DNA of 11,178 nt from an uncultured Clostridia bacterium (GCA_946011705.1 CAMGCA010000034.1:1-11178); one strand, 5' to 3'; numbered from the stretch's first letter, positions 1 through 6,606 are shown. Numbers and translations: made by a program. The notes: a model not told the origin generated them from the sequence alone.

Positions 1-555
1 GTGAGCGGCGGGGACGCCCGACCGCTCGGCGCCCCGGGCGTGGTGCGTTTGACTCCCGCCTCCCAGCGGGGAGTCCATCAGCCGATCACAGATCACCATG
101 GGATCCTTCAGCAGCATGGGTGTAACAATCATATCCACCTTGTGCTCCTGCAGCAGCTGAAGACACAGCTCCTTGGGGCTTTCCTGATAGTGAATGTCCA
201 GATTGGCCTGGGAACTCTTGTATTCCAGCAGCTTCGGCTCGAACAGGGACATGACGCTGATGGAGAAGGCCAGGCGGATGTGCTGGTGAAAGCGGGTGCC
301 GTAGTTTTTCATGTCGGCGCCCAGGTTGTCAAGTTCCATGACCAGGGTGCGCACCCGCTCGTAGAACATGACACCGGCGGGGGTGAGGAAGGCGCCGTTG
401 GAGTCCCGCATGAACAGCTCCACGCTCAATTCGCTTTCCAGCTGGGAGATTGCCTTGCTGATGGCCTGCCGGGAAATGAACAGCTTGCTGGCGGCGCTGA
501 CAAAACTGCGTGTGTCCGCCACTGAGAGAAAATATCGCAGCTGTCGTAGCTCCAT
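1..555 (-). CDS. LysR-type transcriptional regulator (partial, cut by left edge)
   Basis: The minus strand is open for 185 codons from an ATG at 555 to the window edge. The protein begins MELRQLRYFLSVADTRSF and has the classic LysR winged helix-turn-helix in residues 1-60 (AASKLFISRQAISKAISQLE, then LFMRD and LTPAG). A linker helix follows, then the first part of the effector-binding domain (IRLAFSISVMSLFEP from about residue 93). Full LysR proteins are near 300 residues, so about 115 are missing. An AGAGGGG ribosome site lies just upstream. The gene diverges from the methyltransferase gene at 729, the usual layout for a LysR protein controlling its neighbour, with autoregulation likely. The last 20 residues fit the usual 'SPL....SxxHPLAG' stretch only loosely: Gly-Gly-Gly stands where a hydrophobic strand is expected. 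The effector is unknown, but a methylated substrate of the adjacent pathway is a fair guess. Confidence 0.88.
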   Translation of the reverse strand, partial: MELRQLRYFLSVADTRSFVSAASKLFISRQAISKAISQLESELSVELFMRDSNGAFLTPAGVMFYERVRTLVMELDNLGADMKNYGTRFHQHIRLAFSISVMSLFEPKLLEYKSSQANLDIHYQESPKELCLQLLQEHKVDMIVTPMLLKDPMVICDRLMDSPLGGGSQTHHARGAERSGVPAAH

Positions 556-578
556 AAAAAACACCCCTCTGTGACTAC

Positions 579-607
579 ATCATAACACACAAAATCTGGA
601 AATACAA
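579..607 (-). promoter_or_regulatory. Putative sigma-A promoter of the LysR gene
   Basis: Read on the minus strand, a -35 box TTGTAT (602-607) and a -10 box TATGAT (579-584) are separated by exactly 17 bp and sit 24 bp upstream of the LysR start codon. Palindrome 614-629 lies directly upstream of the -35 box, a position suited to autoregulation. Confidence 0.6.
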
Positions 608-613
608 TCATTT

Positions 614-650
614 GTTGCAGGGATGCAACTTTTTTTTGCAATCTCGGCAA
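614..650. promoter_or_regulatory. Two palindromes, candidate LysR operators
   Basis: GTTGCA-GGGA-TGCAAC (614-629) is a perfect 6-bp inverted repeat. TTGC-AATCTCG-GCAA (636-650) is a second dyad and contains the T-N11-A core (T637 to A649) typical of LysR binding sites. Both share the half-site TTGC/GCAA. Their centres are about two helical turns apart, between the two divergent promoters, which matches a recognition site plus an activation site. This placement is an inference; no binding is shown. Confidence 0.6.
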
Positions 651-656
651 ATTCTA

Positions 657-685
657 TTTGCTTTCCTTATCGCAAAACGTATGAT
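657..685 (+). promoter_or_regulatory. Putative sigma-A promoter of the methyltransferase/corrinoid operon
   Basis: TTTGCT (657-662) and TATGAT (680-685) are separated by 17 bp. The -35 box is weak and the -10 box good, as expected for an activator-dependent promoter. Palindrome 636-650 sits immediately upstream. A second possible -10, TATAGT (685-690), overlaps it. Confidence 0.55.
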
Positions 686-728
686 ATAGTACGATTGTAG
701 CAAATAAACAACTGGAGGTTGGTTAACG

Positions 729-1532
729 ATGATTCTGATTGGTGAAAAGATCAACGGCTCGATTCCCTCTGTTGCAAAGGCAATCGCGGAGCGGAACGAG
801 GACTGGATCCGTAATCTGGCGAAGATCCAGACCGAAGCTGGCGCTGACTTTATCGATGTGTGTGCGTCCGTCAAGGACAACGAGGTGGAGACCCTCCACT
901 GGATGATCGACCTGGTTCAGGAGGTCACCGACACTCCCATCTGTATCGACAGCCCCGACGCGAACGTCTGTGTTGAGGCCATGAAGTTCTGCAAGAAGCC
1001 CGGCCTGATTAACTCCGTCTCCATGGAAGGCAACAAGGTTGATGTTATCTTCCCCGCCATTGCAAACACCACCTGGCAGTGCATCGCTCTGCTGTGCGCC
1101 AAGGGCATTCCTCAGTCCGCAGAGGAGCGGCTGACCGTGTTTGACCAGCTGATGGCCAAGGCCAAGGAGTACAACATCGCTCCCAGCCGCCTGCACATCG
1201 ATCCTCTGGTTGAGATGCTCTGCACCTCCGAGAACGGCATCGCCATGGTCGAGGAAGTCATCCACACCGTCAAGGAGAAGTACCCCAGCATCCATGTCAC
1301 CGGCGCTGTGAGCAACATCTCCTTCAACCTGCCCGTCCGCAAGCTGCTGAATCAGGCCTTCCTGGTTCTGGCTATGAAGGCTGGTATGGATTCCGCCGTG
1401 CTGGATCCCACCAACCGGGACATGATGGGCATGATGTACGCCACCGAGGCCATGCTGGGTCTGGACGACTACTGCATGGAGTACATCGGCGCATACCGTG
1501 ATGGAAAATTTGGTCCCGTCAAGACCAACTAA
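729..1532 (+). CDS. Methyltetrahydrofolate:corrinoid methyltransferase (AcsE/MtgA-like)
   Basis: This 267-residue protein has the length and motifs of the pterin-binding TIM-barrel methyltransferases (AcsE about 262 residues; MtgA of glycine-betaine metabolism). These move a methyl group between a corrinoid protein and tetrahydrofolate in the cytoplasm. Visible hallmarks are N-terminal GEKING, ICIDS with Asp74, LINS with Asn95, HIDPL with Asp158 and VSNISFN with Asn196 and Asn200. These match the pterin- and methyl-site residues of Moorella AcsE as I recall them. A strong site, TGGAGG at 713-718, sits 10 nt before the ATG. The gene is followed 44 bp later by its expected partner, a corrinoid protein, with no terminator between. 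No Wood-Ljungdahl gene (acsA-D) is adjacent, so the MtgA role (methyl-corrinoid to THF, for catabolism of a methylated compound) is preferred over the AcsE role. Direction and substrate cannot be read from the sequence. Confidence 0.9.
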   Translation: MILIGEKINGSIPSVAKAIAERNEDWIRNLAKIQTEAGADFIDVCASVKDNEVETLHWMIDLVQEVTDTPICIDSPDANVCVEAMKFCKKPGLINSVSMEGNKVDVIFPAIANTTWQCIALLCAKGIPQSAEERLTVFDQLMAKAKEYNIAPSRLHIDPLVEMLCTSENGIAMVEEVIHTVKEKYPSIHVTGAVSNISFNLPVRKLLNQAFLVLAMKAGMDSAVLDPTNRDMMGMMYATEAMLGLDDYCMEYIGAYRDGKFGPVKTN

Positions 1533-1576
1533 TTTACCATAATTTCATTTATCATTATTTATAGGGGGAATTTCAT

Positions 1577-2212
1577 ATGTCTAAAATTGAAGAACTGGCT
1601 CATGCCGTAGAAATCGGTAAGTCGAAACTGGTACCCGGTCTGGTTCAGGAGGCATTGGACGAGGGCAACGCTCCGATCGACATCCTGAACAAAGGCATGA
1701 TCGACGCCATGGCAATCGTCGGCGACAAGTTCAAGAGAAACGAGATCTTCGTTCCCGAGATGCTGATTGCTGCCAAGGCTATGAAGAAGGGCGTTGAGGT
1801 TCTGAAGCCCTACCTGGCTGGCGACAACGCTTCCAAGGTTGGCAAGATGGCCATGGGCACCGTTGCCGGTGACCTGCACGACATCGGCAAGAACCTGGTT
1901 ATCATGATGATCGAGTCCACCGGCTACGAGGTCGTCGACCTGGGCATCGATGTCCCCGTTGAGAAGTTCCTGGAGGCTGCCAACGATCCCGAGATCACCG
2001 TCATTGGCGTTTCCGCTCTGCTGACCACCACCATGCCTGCCATGCAGGAGACCGTGGCTGCTCTGAACAAGCATCCTCGCCGTAGTGAGTTCAAGATCAT
2101 GGTCGGCGGCGCTCCCATCACCCAGGCCTTCGCCAACGAGATCGGCGCTGATGTCTACACCGAGGACGCTGCTTCCGCCGGACAGGCTGCCAAGGCTCTG
2201 GCTGCCAAGTAA
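1577..2212 (+). CDS. Corrinoid (B12-binding) methyltransferase protein (MtgC/MttC-like)
   Basis: This 211-residue protein is the standard length for methyltransferase corrinoid subunits. Residues 1-85 form the four-helix cap domain (VQEALDEGNAPIDILNKGMIDAM). Residues about 90-211 form the Rossmann-like B12-binding domain, with GDLHDIG at 98-104, whose His101 is the expected lower cobalt ligand, then SALLTTTM (146-153) and GGAP (177-180). It should carry the methyl group as methyl-Co(III) and give it to the methyltransferase encoded just upstream, with which it is almost surely cotranscribed. AGGGGGAA precedes the ATG. No MttB/MtaB-type gene to load the methyl group and no RamA-type activator for the oxidised corrinoid lies in the window; these must be elsewhere or beyond the edge. 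The unit ends at a strong terminator. The family is certain; the substrate is not known. Confidence 0.93.
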   Translation: MSKIEELAHAVEIGKSKLVPGLVQEALDEGNAPIDILNKGMIDAMAIVGDKFKRNEIFVPEMLIAAKAMKKGVEVLKPYLAGDNASKVGKMAMGTVAGDLHDIGKNLVIMMIESTGYEVVDLGIDVPVEKFLEAANDPEITVIGVSALLTTTMPAMQETVAALNKHPRRSEFKIMVGGAPITQAFANEIGADVYTEDAASAGQAAKALAAK

Positions 2213-2231
2213 TCCGTTTCACGTCTAACAG

Positions 2232-2290
2232 AAAACAGCCATTGATATCCTGACAATTTGGATAGGACATCAGTGGCTGTTTTGTTTTAT
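2232..2290 (+). terminator. Rho-independent terminator after the corrinoid gene
   Basis: AAAACAGCCA (2232-2241) pairs perfectly with TGGCTGTTTT (2274-2283). There is further inner pairing (TGAT with ATCA, or TATCC with GGATA), and a T-rich tail TTTTGTTTTAT follows. It separates the methyltransferase/corrinoid unit from the flavoprotein gene, so the latter probably has its own promoter. Confidence 0.85.
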
Positions 2291-2310
2291 TAAAAACAAT
2301 CGAATGATAC
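2282..2310 (+). promoter_or_regulatory. Possible promoter of the flavoprotein gene
   Basis: TTGTTT (2282-2287) and TGATAC (2305-2310) are 17 bp apart, overlapping the T-tail of the preceding terminator and 45 bp before the start codon. Both boxes deviate from consensus, so this is tentative. Confidence 0.3.
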
Positions 2311-2354
2311 AGAGATTTCATCGATTCTGCTAAATATCCAAGGAGGAATGCAAC

Positions 2355-4301
2355 ATGATTCAGAAATACCCCAATCTGTGCAAGCCCATCACTCTGGGCC
2401 GGGTGACCTTCCGCAACCGCATGTTCTCCGCACCTATGGGCGGCACGGATATCACCGCCGACTGCTGTGTCGGCCCCAGAACCCCCGGCTTCTATGAGCT
2501 GCGGGCCAAGGGCGGCGCTGCTGCCGTCACCGCCAGCGAGCTGGTGGTGCATCCCGAAACCGACGCTTCCCATATGTTCCACCTGAACCTGACCACCCCC
2601 GGGTGCCTTGCCAGCTGGACATGGACGGCCGATGCAATCTCCCGTCACGGCGCCGTGGCCAGCGTGGAGCTGAGCCATTCCGGCCAGTACGCTGGTACCT
2701 ACCTGGTGGACAAGGACAAGAAGAAGGGCCTGAGCCAGTTCGGCCCCAGCGATTGGGTGCGTCCCGACGGCATCCCCGTCAAGGCCCTGACCCGTGAGCA
2801 GATTCAGGACATCGTCAAGGCCTACGGCGACACCGCCGGTCTTGCCAAGCGGGCGGGCTTCCAGTTGGTGATGGTTCAGGGGGGCCACGGGTGGCTGCGA
2901 AACCAGTTCCTGTCCCACGCCTTCTACCATCGTACCGACGAGTACGGCGGCTGCCTTGAGAATCGGCTGCGTCTTACGCGGGAGGTGCTGACCAGCGTCC
3001 GCAACGCCGTTGGCCCCGGTTTCCCCATCGAGTTCCGTATGAGCGGTTCCGAGCTGTTCGAGGGCGGCTACACCCTGGAAGACGGCGTGGAGATTGCCAA
3101 GGGCGTGGAGGATCTGGTGGACATGATCCATGTCTCCGCCGGTTCCTACCAGTTCGGCTTCTTCAATACCCATCTGCCCATGTTTGCTCCCCACGGTGCC
3201 AACGTGCATCTGGCCGCCGAGATCAAGAAGCACGGCAAGGTTCCAGGCGCCACTCTGGGCGCGCTGAACGATCCTGCCCAGATGGAGGAGATCATCGCCT
3301 CAGGCAAGGCGGACGTGGTGGAAATGGCCCGTGCGCTGCTTGCCGATCCTGAGCTTCCCAACAAGGTCATGGCGGGCCGTGACGACGAGATCGTCCGCTG
3401 CCTGCGCTGCTTCACCTGCATGGCGGAGCGTCCTACCACCGGCACCCGCCGCTGCGCCGTCAATCCCCTGATCGGCCGTGAGTGCGAGGGTATGGACATT
3501 ACGCCCGCTGCCGTGCGCAAGCGCGTGGTGGTGGTCGGCGGCGGCGTGGCCGGTATGAAGGCTGCCCTGACCGCTGCCCAGCGGGGCCATCAGGTTACCT
3601 TGCTGGAAAAGAGCGACAAGCTGGGCGGTATCCTCAAGAGCGAGCAGGCGCTGCCGTTTAAGTACGAGATGTATCAGCTGGGCGTGACCCTGGAGCGGCA
3701 GATGGAGCTGGCCGGTGTGGAGGTTCGTCTGAACACCCCCGCCACCGAGGAGATGCTGGAGGAGATGAAGCCCGAGGCTCTGATTCTGGCCGTGGGCAGC
3801 AAGCCCATCGTTCCGCCCCTGCCCGGCATGGACGGCGACAACGTGGTGGTTGTGAACAACTACTATCTGGAAAAGGACAAGGTCGGCGACAGCGTTGTGG
3901 TTCTGGGCGGCGGTCTGGCTGGCTGTGAGTGCGCCGTGCATCTGGGCATGGAAGGCAAGAAGGTCCACATCGTCGAGATGCGGGATTCTCTGGCGGTGGA
4001 CTGCAACATCCGTCACCGTCCTATCCTGATGCAGCAGGTGGACAAGTACACCACCGTGCATCTGAACCACACCGGCCTGCAGGTGACCAAGGAGGGTCTG
4101 CTGGCTAAGAATGCCGAGGGCGAGGAGGTTCTGATCCCCGGCACCACTGTGATCTGCGCCGTGGGTCAGCGCTCCAACCGGGACGATGTGCTGCTGCTGC
4201 GGGGCTGCGCTCCCTGGGTTCGTGAGATCGGTGACTGCGTCAGAGTCTCCAACATCACCAACGCTATGTACATGGCTTACCACGCGGGCCTCGACATCTG
4301 A
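2355..4301 (+). CDS. OYE-type FMN/4Fe-4S/FAD flavoprotein (TMADH / dienoyl-CoA reductase / enoate reductase class)
   Basis: The 648-residue protein has the full architecture of this class. Residues 1-340 form an Old-Yellow-Enzyme TIM barrel (start NRMFSAPMGG; substrate-side VELSHSGQYAG at 104-114; HGWLRNQFLSH then RTDEYGGCLENR at 178-204). An iron-sulfur site follows with Cys349, 352, 355 and 367 (CxxCxxC-x11-C). An FAD-binding GGGVAG lies at 395-400, an NAD(P)H-binding GGGLAG at 518-523, and the terminal FAD motif IGDC at 625-628. Electrons would pass from NAD(P)H through FAD and the cluster to FMN, or the reverse. Relatives reduce enoates or dienoyl-CoA (FadH), reduce bile acids or isoflavones (BaiCD, BaiH, daidzein reductase), or demethylate amines (trimethylamine dehydrogenase, N-methylproline demethylase). 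The nearby methyl-transfer genes favour methylated-amine chemistry, but that is inference. AGGAGG (2341-2346) lies 8 nt before the ATG. No signal peptide is seen. Confidence 0.92.
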   Translation: MIQKYPNLCKPITLGRVTFRNRMFSAPMGGTDITADCCVGPRTPGFYELRAKGGAAAVTASELVVHPETDASHMFHLNLTTPGCLASWTWTADAISRHGAVASVELSHSGQYAGTYLVDKDKKKGLSQFGPSDWVRPDGIPVKALTREQIQDIVKAYGDTAGLAKRAGFQLVMVQGGHGWLRNQFLSHAFYHRTDEYGGCLENRLRLTREVLTSVRNAVGPGFPIEFRMSGSELFEGGYTLEDGVEIAKGVEDLVDMIHVSAGSYQFGFFNTHLPMFAPHGANVHLAAEIKKHGKVPGATLGALNDPAQMEEIIASGKADVVEMARALLADPELPNKVMAGRDDEIVRCLRCFTCMAERPTTGTRRCAVNPLIGRECEGMDITPAAVRKRVVVVGGGVAGMKAALTAAQRGHQVTLLEKSDKLGGILKSEQALPFKYEMYQLGVTLERQMELAGVEVRLNTPATEEMLEEMKPEALILAVGSKPIVPPLPGMDGDNVVVVNNYYLEKDKVGDSVVVLGGGLAGCECAVHLGMEGKKVHIVEMRDSLAVDCNIRHRPILMQQVDKYTTVHLNHTGLQVTKEGLLAKNAEGEEVLIPGTTVICAVGQRSNRDDVLLLRGCAPWVREIGDCVRVSNITNAMYMAYHAGLDI

Positions 4302-4331
4302 TACGATTTGGGGCTGATAAGAAAGGCTGTT

Positions 4332-4369
4332 ATTGCGAACCAGCGCGCACGCAGGTGTGGCAATCTTTT
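4332..4369 (+). repeat. Fragment of intergenic palindromic repeat family (copy 1)
   Basis: The stretch ATTGCGAACCAGCGCGCAC and the following GTGTGGCAATC match the block at 8941-8978 with about seven mismatches in 38 bp. Only this arm of the larger element is recognisable; the flanking inverted arm seen at 9027-9066 is missing. Confidence 0.7.
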
Positions 4370-4469
4370 ACAGCCCCAAGGCGTTGCCGTATCCAGGGTT
4401 TTCCTGTGAAGTGCTCCCTTCTGCCGAATGAAGCATTTTCATGGAATATCCGTATGACAATCAAAGGAA

Positions 4470-4494
4470 CCCGGCAGGACACCGCCCTGCCGGG
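4470..4494. terminator. Strong GC hairpin, possible weak terminator
   Basis: CCCGGCAGG (4470-4478) pairs perfectly with CCTGCCGGG (4486-4494) over a 7-nt loop. On the plus strand an A-run rather than a T-run follows, and on the minus strand the downstream Ts are few. It may stop readthrough from the flavoprotein gene, or only stabilise its 3' end. Confidence 0.4.
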
Positions 4495-4519
4495 AGAAAA
4501 AAGGATTCGGAAAAAACAG

Positions 4520-4548
4520 TTGACAAAATGCACAATGGGGTGTATACT
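4520..4548 (+). promoter_or_regulatory. Near-consensus sigma-A promoter of the ABC transporter unit
   Basis: TTGACA (4520-4525), a 17-bp spacer and TATACT (4543-4548) make this the best promoter in the window. Transcription should begin near 4555, giving a leader of about 105 nt before the ATPase start at 4660. Confidence 0.85.
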
Positions 4549-4587
4549 GTTTTGTATAAATTTAACACACTAAAGCAATGAAAAGCA

Positions 4588-4626
4588 AAGGCGTTTTTCT
4601 TCCCTTTTTGGGGCGAAAAACGCCTT
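4588..4626 (+). promoter_or_regulatory. Leader hairpin before the ABC transporter, possible attenuator
   Basis: AAGGCGTTTTTC (4588-4599) pairs perfectly over 12 bp with GAAAAACGCCTT (4615-4626). CCC and GGG inside the loop can extend the stem. It lies entirely between the promoter and the first ribosome site. A short T-containing tail (CTTTGATTATT) follows, so it could be a weak terminator or attenuator, or a stabiliser of the 5' end. No T-box motif or known amino-acid riboswitch consensus was recognised. Confidence 0.5.
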
Positions 4627-4659
4627 CTTTGATTATTCAGCTGTTTGGAGATGAGGACA

Positions 4660-5385
4660 ATGATAAAACTGGAGCATGTTGAGAAATATTTTGGCGACCT
4701 TCACGTTCTAAAGGACGTGAATCTGGAGGTCAAAGAGGGCGAGAAGCTGGTTATCATCGGCCCCTCCGGCTCCGGCAAGTCCACCACCGTGCGGTGCATG
4801 AACTTCCTGGAGACCCCCACCAGCGGCCATGTGTACATTGATGGCGAGGAGCTGACGGCGAAGAACAAGACAAAGCTTGTTCGCCGCACCACCTCCATGG
4901 TGTTCCAGCAGTTTAACCTGTACCCCCACATGACGGTGCTCCACAACCTGACTCTGGCTCCCATGAAGCTGCACCACAAGAGCCGCAAGGAGGCCGAGGA
5001 ACTGGCTTATCATTATCTGGATGTGGTTGGCCTGCGGGACAAGGCCCATGTGTACCCCACCACCCTGTCCGGCGGCCAGCAGCAGAGAATTGCCATCGCC
5101 CGTGCCCTGTGCGCCCAGACGAAAATCATCCTGTTTGACGAGCCTACCTCCGCTCTTGACCCGGAGACCATTCAGGAGGTTCTGGACGTGATGATCAAGC
5201 TGGCGAAGGAAAACATCACCATGGTGGTGGTGACCCACGAAATGGGCTTTGCCCGTCAGGTGGCTGACCGTATCGTCTTCATGGCCGACGGCATGATTCT
5301 GGAGGAGGGCACCCCGGACGAATTCTTTGAGAACCCCACCAACGAACGGCTCAAGCAGTTCCTTGGCAAAATCATACGCAAATAA
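4660..5385 (+). CDS. Polar amino-acid ABC transporter ATP-binding protein (GlnQ/HisP family)
   Basis: This 241-residue cytoplasmic ATPase powers the importer encoded by the next genes. It has all the motifs: Walker A GPSGSGKST (34-42), Q-loop FQQFNLYPH (82-90), signature LSGGQQQR (136-143), Walker B IILFDEP (156-162) and switch His193 in VTHEMGF. Length and motif spacing are those of the GlnQ/HisP/ArtP group. An upstream in-frame TTG at 4645 would add five residues, but the ATG at 4660 is preferred because GGAG at 4647-4650 sits 9 nt before it and the product then starts MIKLEHVEKYFG as in relatives. It is the first gene after the strong promoter at 4520-4548. The binding protein follows after a 248-bp repeat-rich gap. 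Confidence 0.95.
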   Translation: MIKLEHVEKYFGDLHVLKDVNLEVKEGEKLVIIGPSGSGKSTTVRCMNFLETPTSGHVYIDGEELTAKNKTKLVRRTTSMVFQQFNLYPHMTVLHNLTLAPMKLHHKSRKEAEELAYHYLDVVGLRDKAHVYPTTLSGGQQQRIAIARALCAQTKIILFDEPTSALDPETIQEVLDVMIKLAKENITMVVVTHEMGFARQVADRIVFMADGMILEEGTPDEFFENPTNERLKQFLGKIIRK

Positions 5386-5400
5386 GCCGGCAGGGCCGGC
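5386..5400. repeat. Short palindrome pair just after the ATPase stop
   Basis: GCCGGC-AGG-GCCGGC begins at the base after the stop codon and can fold as a 6-bp stem. No T-run follows, so it is not a convincing terminator. It may help set the relative level of ATPase and binding protein. Confidence 0.35.
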
Positions 5401-5406
5401 AGCCAA

Positions 5407-5528
5407 TGCGTTACAAACCCCTGCAGTCATCCGACATCCTTTGGGCCCCTCGACCGGCGGCGAGTCGCCGCTGACAGTGCGTTACGGACGCTGGGCAGTC
5501 ATCCGACATCCTTTGGGCCCCTCGACCG
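5407..5528. repeat. About 72-bp tandem direct repeat, two copies
   Basis: The 34-bp block from GCAGTCATCCGACATCC to CCCCTCGACCG occurs identically at 5423-5456 and 5495-5528. The preceding TGCGTTAC also recurs (5407-5414 and 5478-5485), so the unit is about 72 bp with a one-base indel. The gap between copies holds a tight palindrome, GCGGCGA-G-TCGCCGC. The block lies within the transporter unit, between the ATPase and binding-protein genes, and has no coding signature on either strand. Confidence 0.85.
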
Positions 5529-5633
5529 TAAACGCTCAAAGAGTTGGTATTTCGAAAAACACTCCATCCGTTTCTTCCTGCCGGGCTGACCTCCGGCGGT
5601 TGAAATAAAATTGTTTATTTGGAGGAAAAGACT

Positions 5634-6560
5634 ATGAAAATGAAGCGCTTTGTATCCGTTGTCCTGTGCGCCCTGATGCTGCTGCCCATTCTGGCAGGCT
5701 GCGGCGCCAAGACCGAGGCACCTGTAGCTACCGCCGCTCCCGCTCCCGCAGCTACTGAGGCTGCCACCACTGCTCCCGCTGCCGCTGAGACCACGGCTCC
5801 CGCAGCTCTGGCTGAGGACGTACAGAAGATCGTTGACCGGGGCGTTCTGCGTGTGGGTGTCAAGAACGCCGTTCTGGGCTTCGGCTTCCAGGATGAGCTG
5901 ACCGGCGAGTATTCCGGCATGGAGATTTCTCTGGCTCAGAAGATCGCCGAGTACCTTGGCGTGGACGTGGAGTTCACCGCCGTCACCGCTGCCACCCGTA
6001 CCGAGCTGCTGGATTCCGGCGACATTGACTGCGTGCTGGCTACCTTCACCATCACCGAGGAGCGTAAGAAGAGCTGGGACTTCACCACTCCCTACTACAC
6101 CGACTACGTCACCGTGCTGGTTGAGGATGCTTCCGGCATCAAGACGCTGGCTGACCTGAAGGATAAGAAGGTTGGCGTTTCCTCCGGCTCTACCTCCGGC
6201 AAGGCGCTGGTGAAGGCCATGATCGAGGCGGGTGTTCTGTCCGGCGACGGCTTTGATGCCGATTCCTTCGATCCCGCTACCTGGACTGACGGCGTGAGCT
6301 TTGCTCAGTACGACGATTATCCCACCATTTCCACCGCTCTGAGCGCCGGTGAAGTGGATGCCTTCTGCGTGGATAAGTCCATCCTGGCTGTCTACCACAC
6401 CGATGGCCGCTCCTACATTGAAGACAAGTTCGCTCCCCAGGAGTATGGCATTGCCACTGTCAAGGGCTCCGGCATGAGCGAGCTGTGCGAGACGCTGGTC
6501 ACCGGCTGGCTGGCTGACGGCACCATTGATGCCCTGATCGCCGAGAACGGCATCGCCTAA
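5634..6560 (+). CDS. Amino-acid ABC transporter substrate-binding lipoprotein (SBP_bac_3 family)
   Basis: The 308-residue product opens with basic MKMKRF, a hydrophobic stretch and a lipobox ILAGC with Cys23, so it should be a membrane-anchored lipoprotein on the outer face. An Ala/Pro/Thr-rich linker (about 24-58) leads to a family-3 solute-binding domain: DRGVLRVGV at the start, GMEISLAQKIAEYLGV, DCVLATFTITEERKKSWDFTTPYY, then DLKDKKVGVSSGSTSG and VDAFCVDKSILA. This family binds polar amino acids and related small zwitterions; the exact ligand cannot be read off. The start is ATG 5634, with GGAGG at 5621-5625; an in-frame TTG at 5619 overlaps that ribosome site and is rejected. The gene lies between the ATPase and permease genes of one importer. 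Confidence 0.95.
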   Translation: MKMKRFVSVVLCALMLLPILAGCGAKTEAPVATAAPAPAATEAATTAPAAAETTAPAALAEDVQKIVDRGVLRVGVKNAVLGFGFQDELTGEYSGMEISLAQKIAEYLGVDVEFTAVTAATRTELLDSGDIDCVLATFTITEERKKSWDFTTPYYTDYVTVLVEDASGIKTLADLKDKKVGVSSGSTSGKALVKAMIEAGVLSGDGFDADSFDPATWTDGVSFAQYDDYPTISTALSAGEVDAFCVDKSILAVYHTDGRSYIEDKFAPQEYGIATVKGSGMSELCETLVTGWLADGTIDALIAENGIA

Positions 6561-6582
6561 GCAAAATTTGTGTATTACGGTA

Positions 6583-6606
6583 GGGCGGGGGCTTGCCCCC
6601 CCGCCC
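6583..6606. repeat. GC-rich hairpin repeat (GGGCGGGGGCTTGCC family)
   Basis: GGGCGGGGG (6583-6591) pairs perfectly with CCCCCGCCC (6598-6606). A related sequence in opposite orientation lies at 9086-9107 (GGAGGCAAGCCCCCGCC), sharing the core GGCGGGGGCTTGCC. No T-tail follows, so it is a repeat or mRNA-stabilising hairpin rather than a terminator. It begins 22 bp after the binding-protein stop. Confidence 0.6.

Larger units (their letters stand above)
4302..4659 (+). other. 358-bp intergenic region: repeat fragment, hairpin, promoter, leader hairpin
   Basis: This is the longest gene-free stretch. In order it holds a copy of the palindromic repeat family (4332-4369), about 100 bp with no visible feature, a 9-bp stem hairpin at 4470-4494, a near-consensus promoter (4520-4548), and a long hairpin in the resulting leader (4588-4626). 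Short open frames on both strands here have no ribosome site and no recognisable protein, and are not called. Confidence 0.7.

Noticed and set aside
1..525. 174-codon plus-strand open frame at the left edge
   Set aside because: The minus strand encodes an unmistakable LysR helix-turn-helix, and the plus product has no recognisable motif.
556..728. Cobalamin riboswitch upstream of the methyltransferase/corrinoid unit
   Set aside because: The promoter-to-start distance is only about 40 nt and no B12-box-like sequence was found. Control by LysR explains the region better.
2118..4283. Long minus-strand open frames (371 and 327 codons) opposite the flavoprotein gene
   Set aside because: The plus strand encodes a full-length, motif-complete flavoprotein. 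The antisense products are His/Gly/Gln-rich low-complexity shadows.
4355..4573. 72-codon plus-strand frame across the intergenic region
   Set aside because: It runs through the GC hairpin and the strong promoter, has no ribosome site and encodes nothing recognisable.
4578..4682. 34-codon leader peptide candidate overlapping the leader hairpin and ATPase start
   Set aside because: The ATG lacks a ribosome site, and no run of a single amino acid that would suggest classical attenuation is present.
5407..5528. CRISPR array
   Set aside because: There are only two repeat copies, the unit layout is wrong and no cas genes are present.
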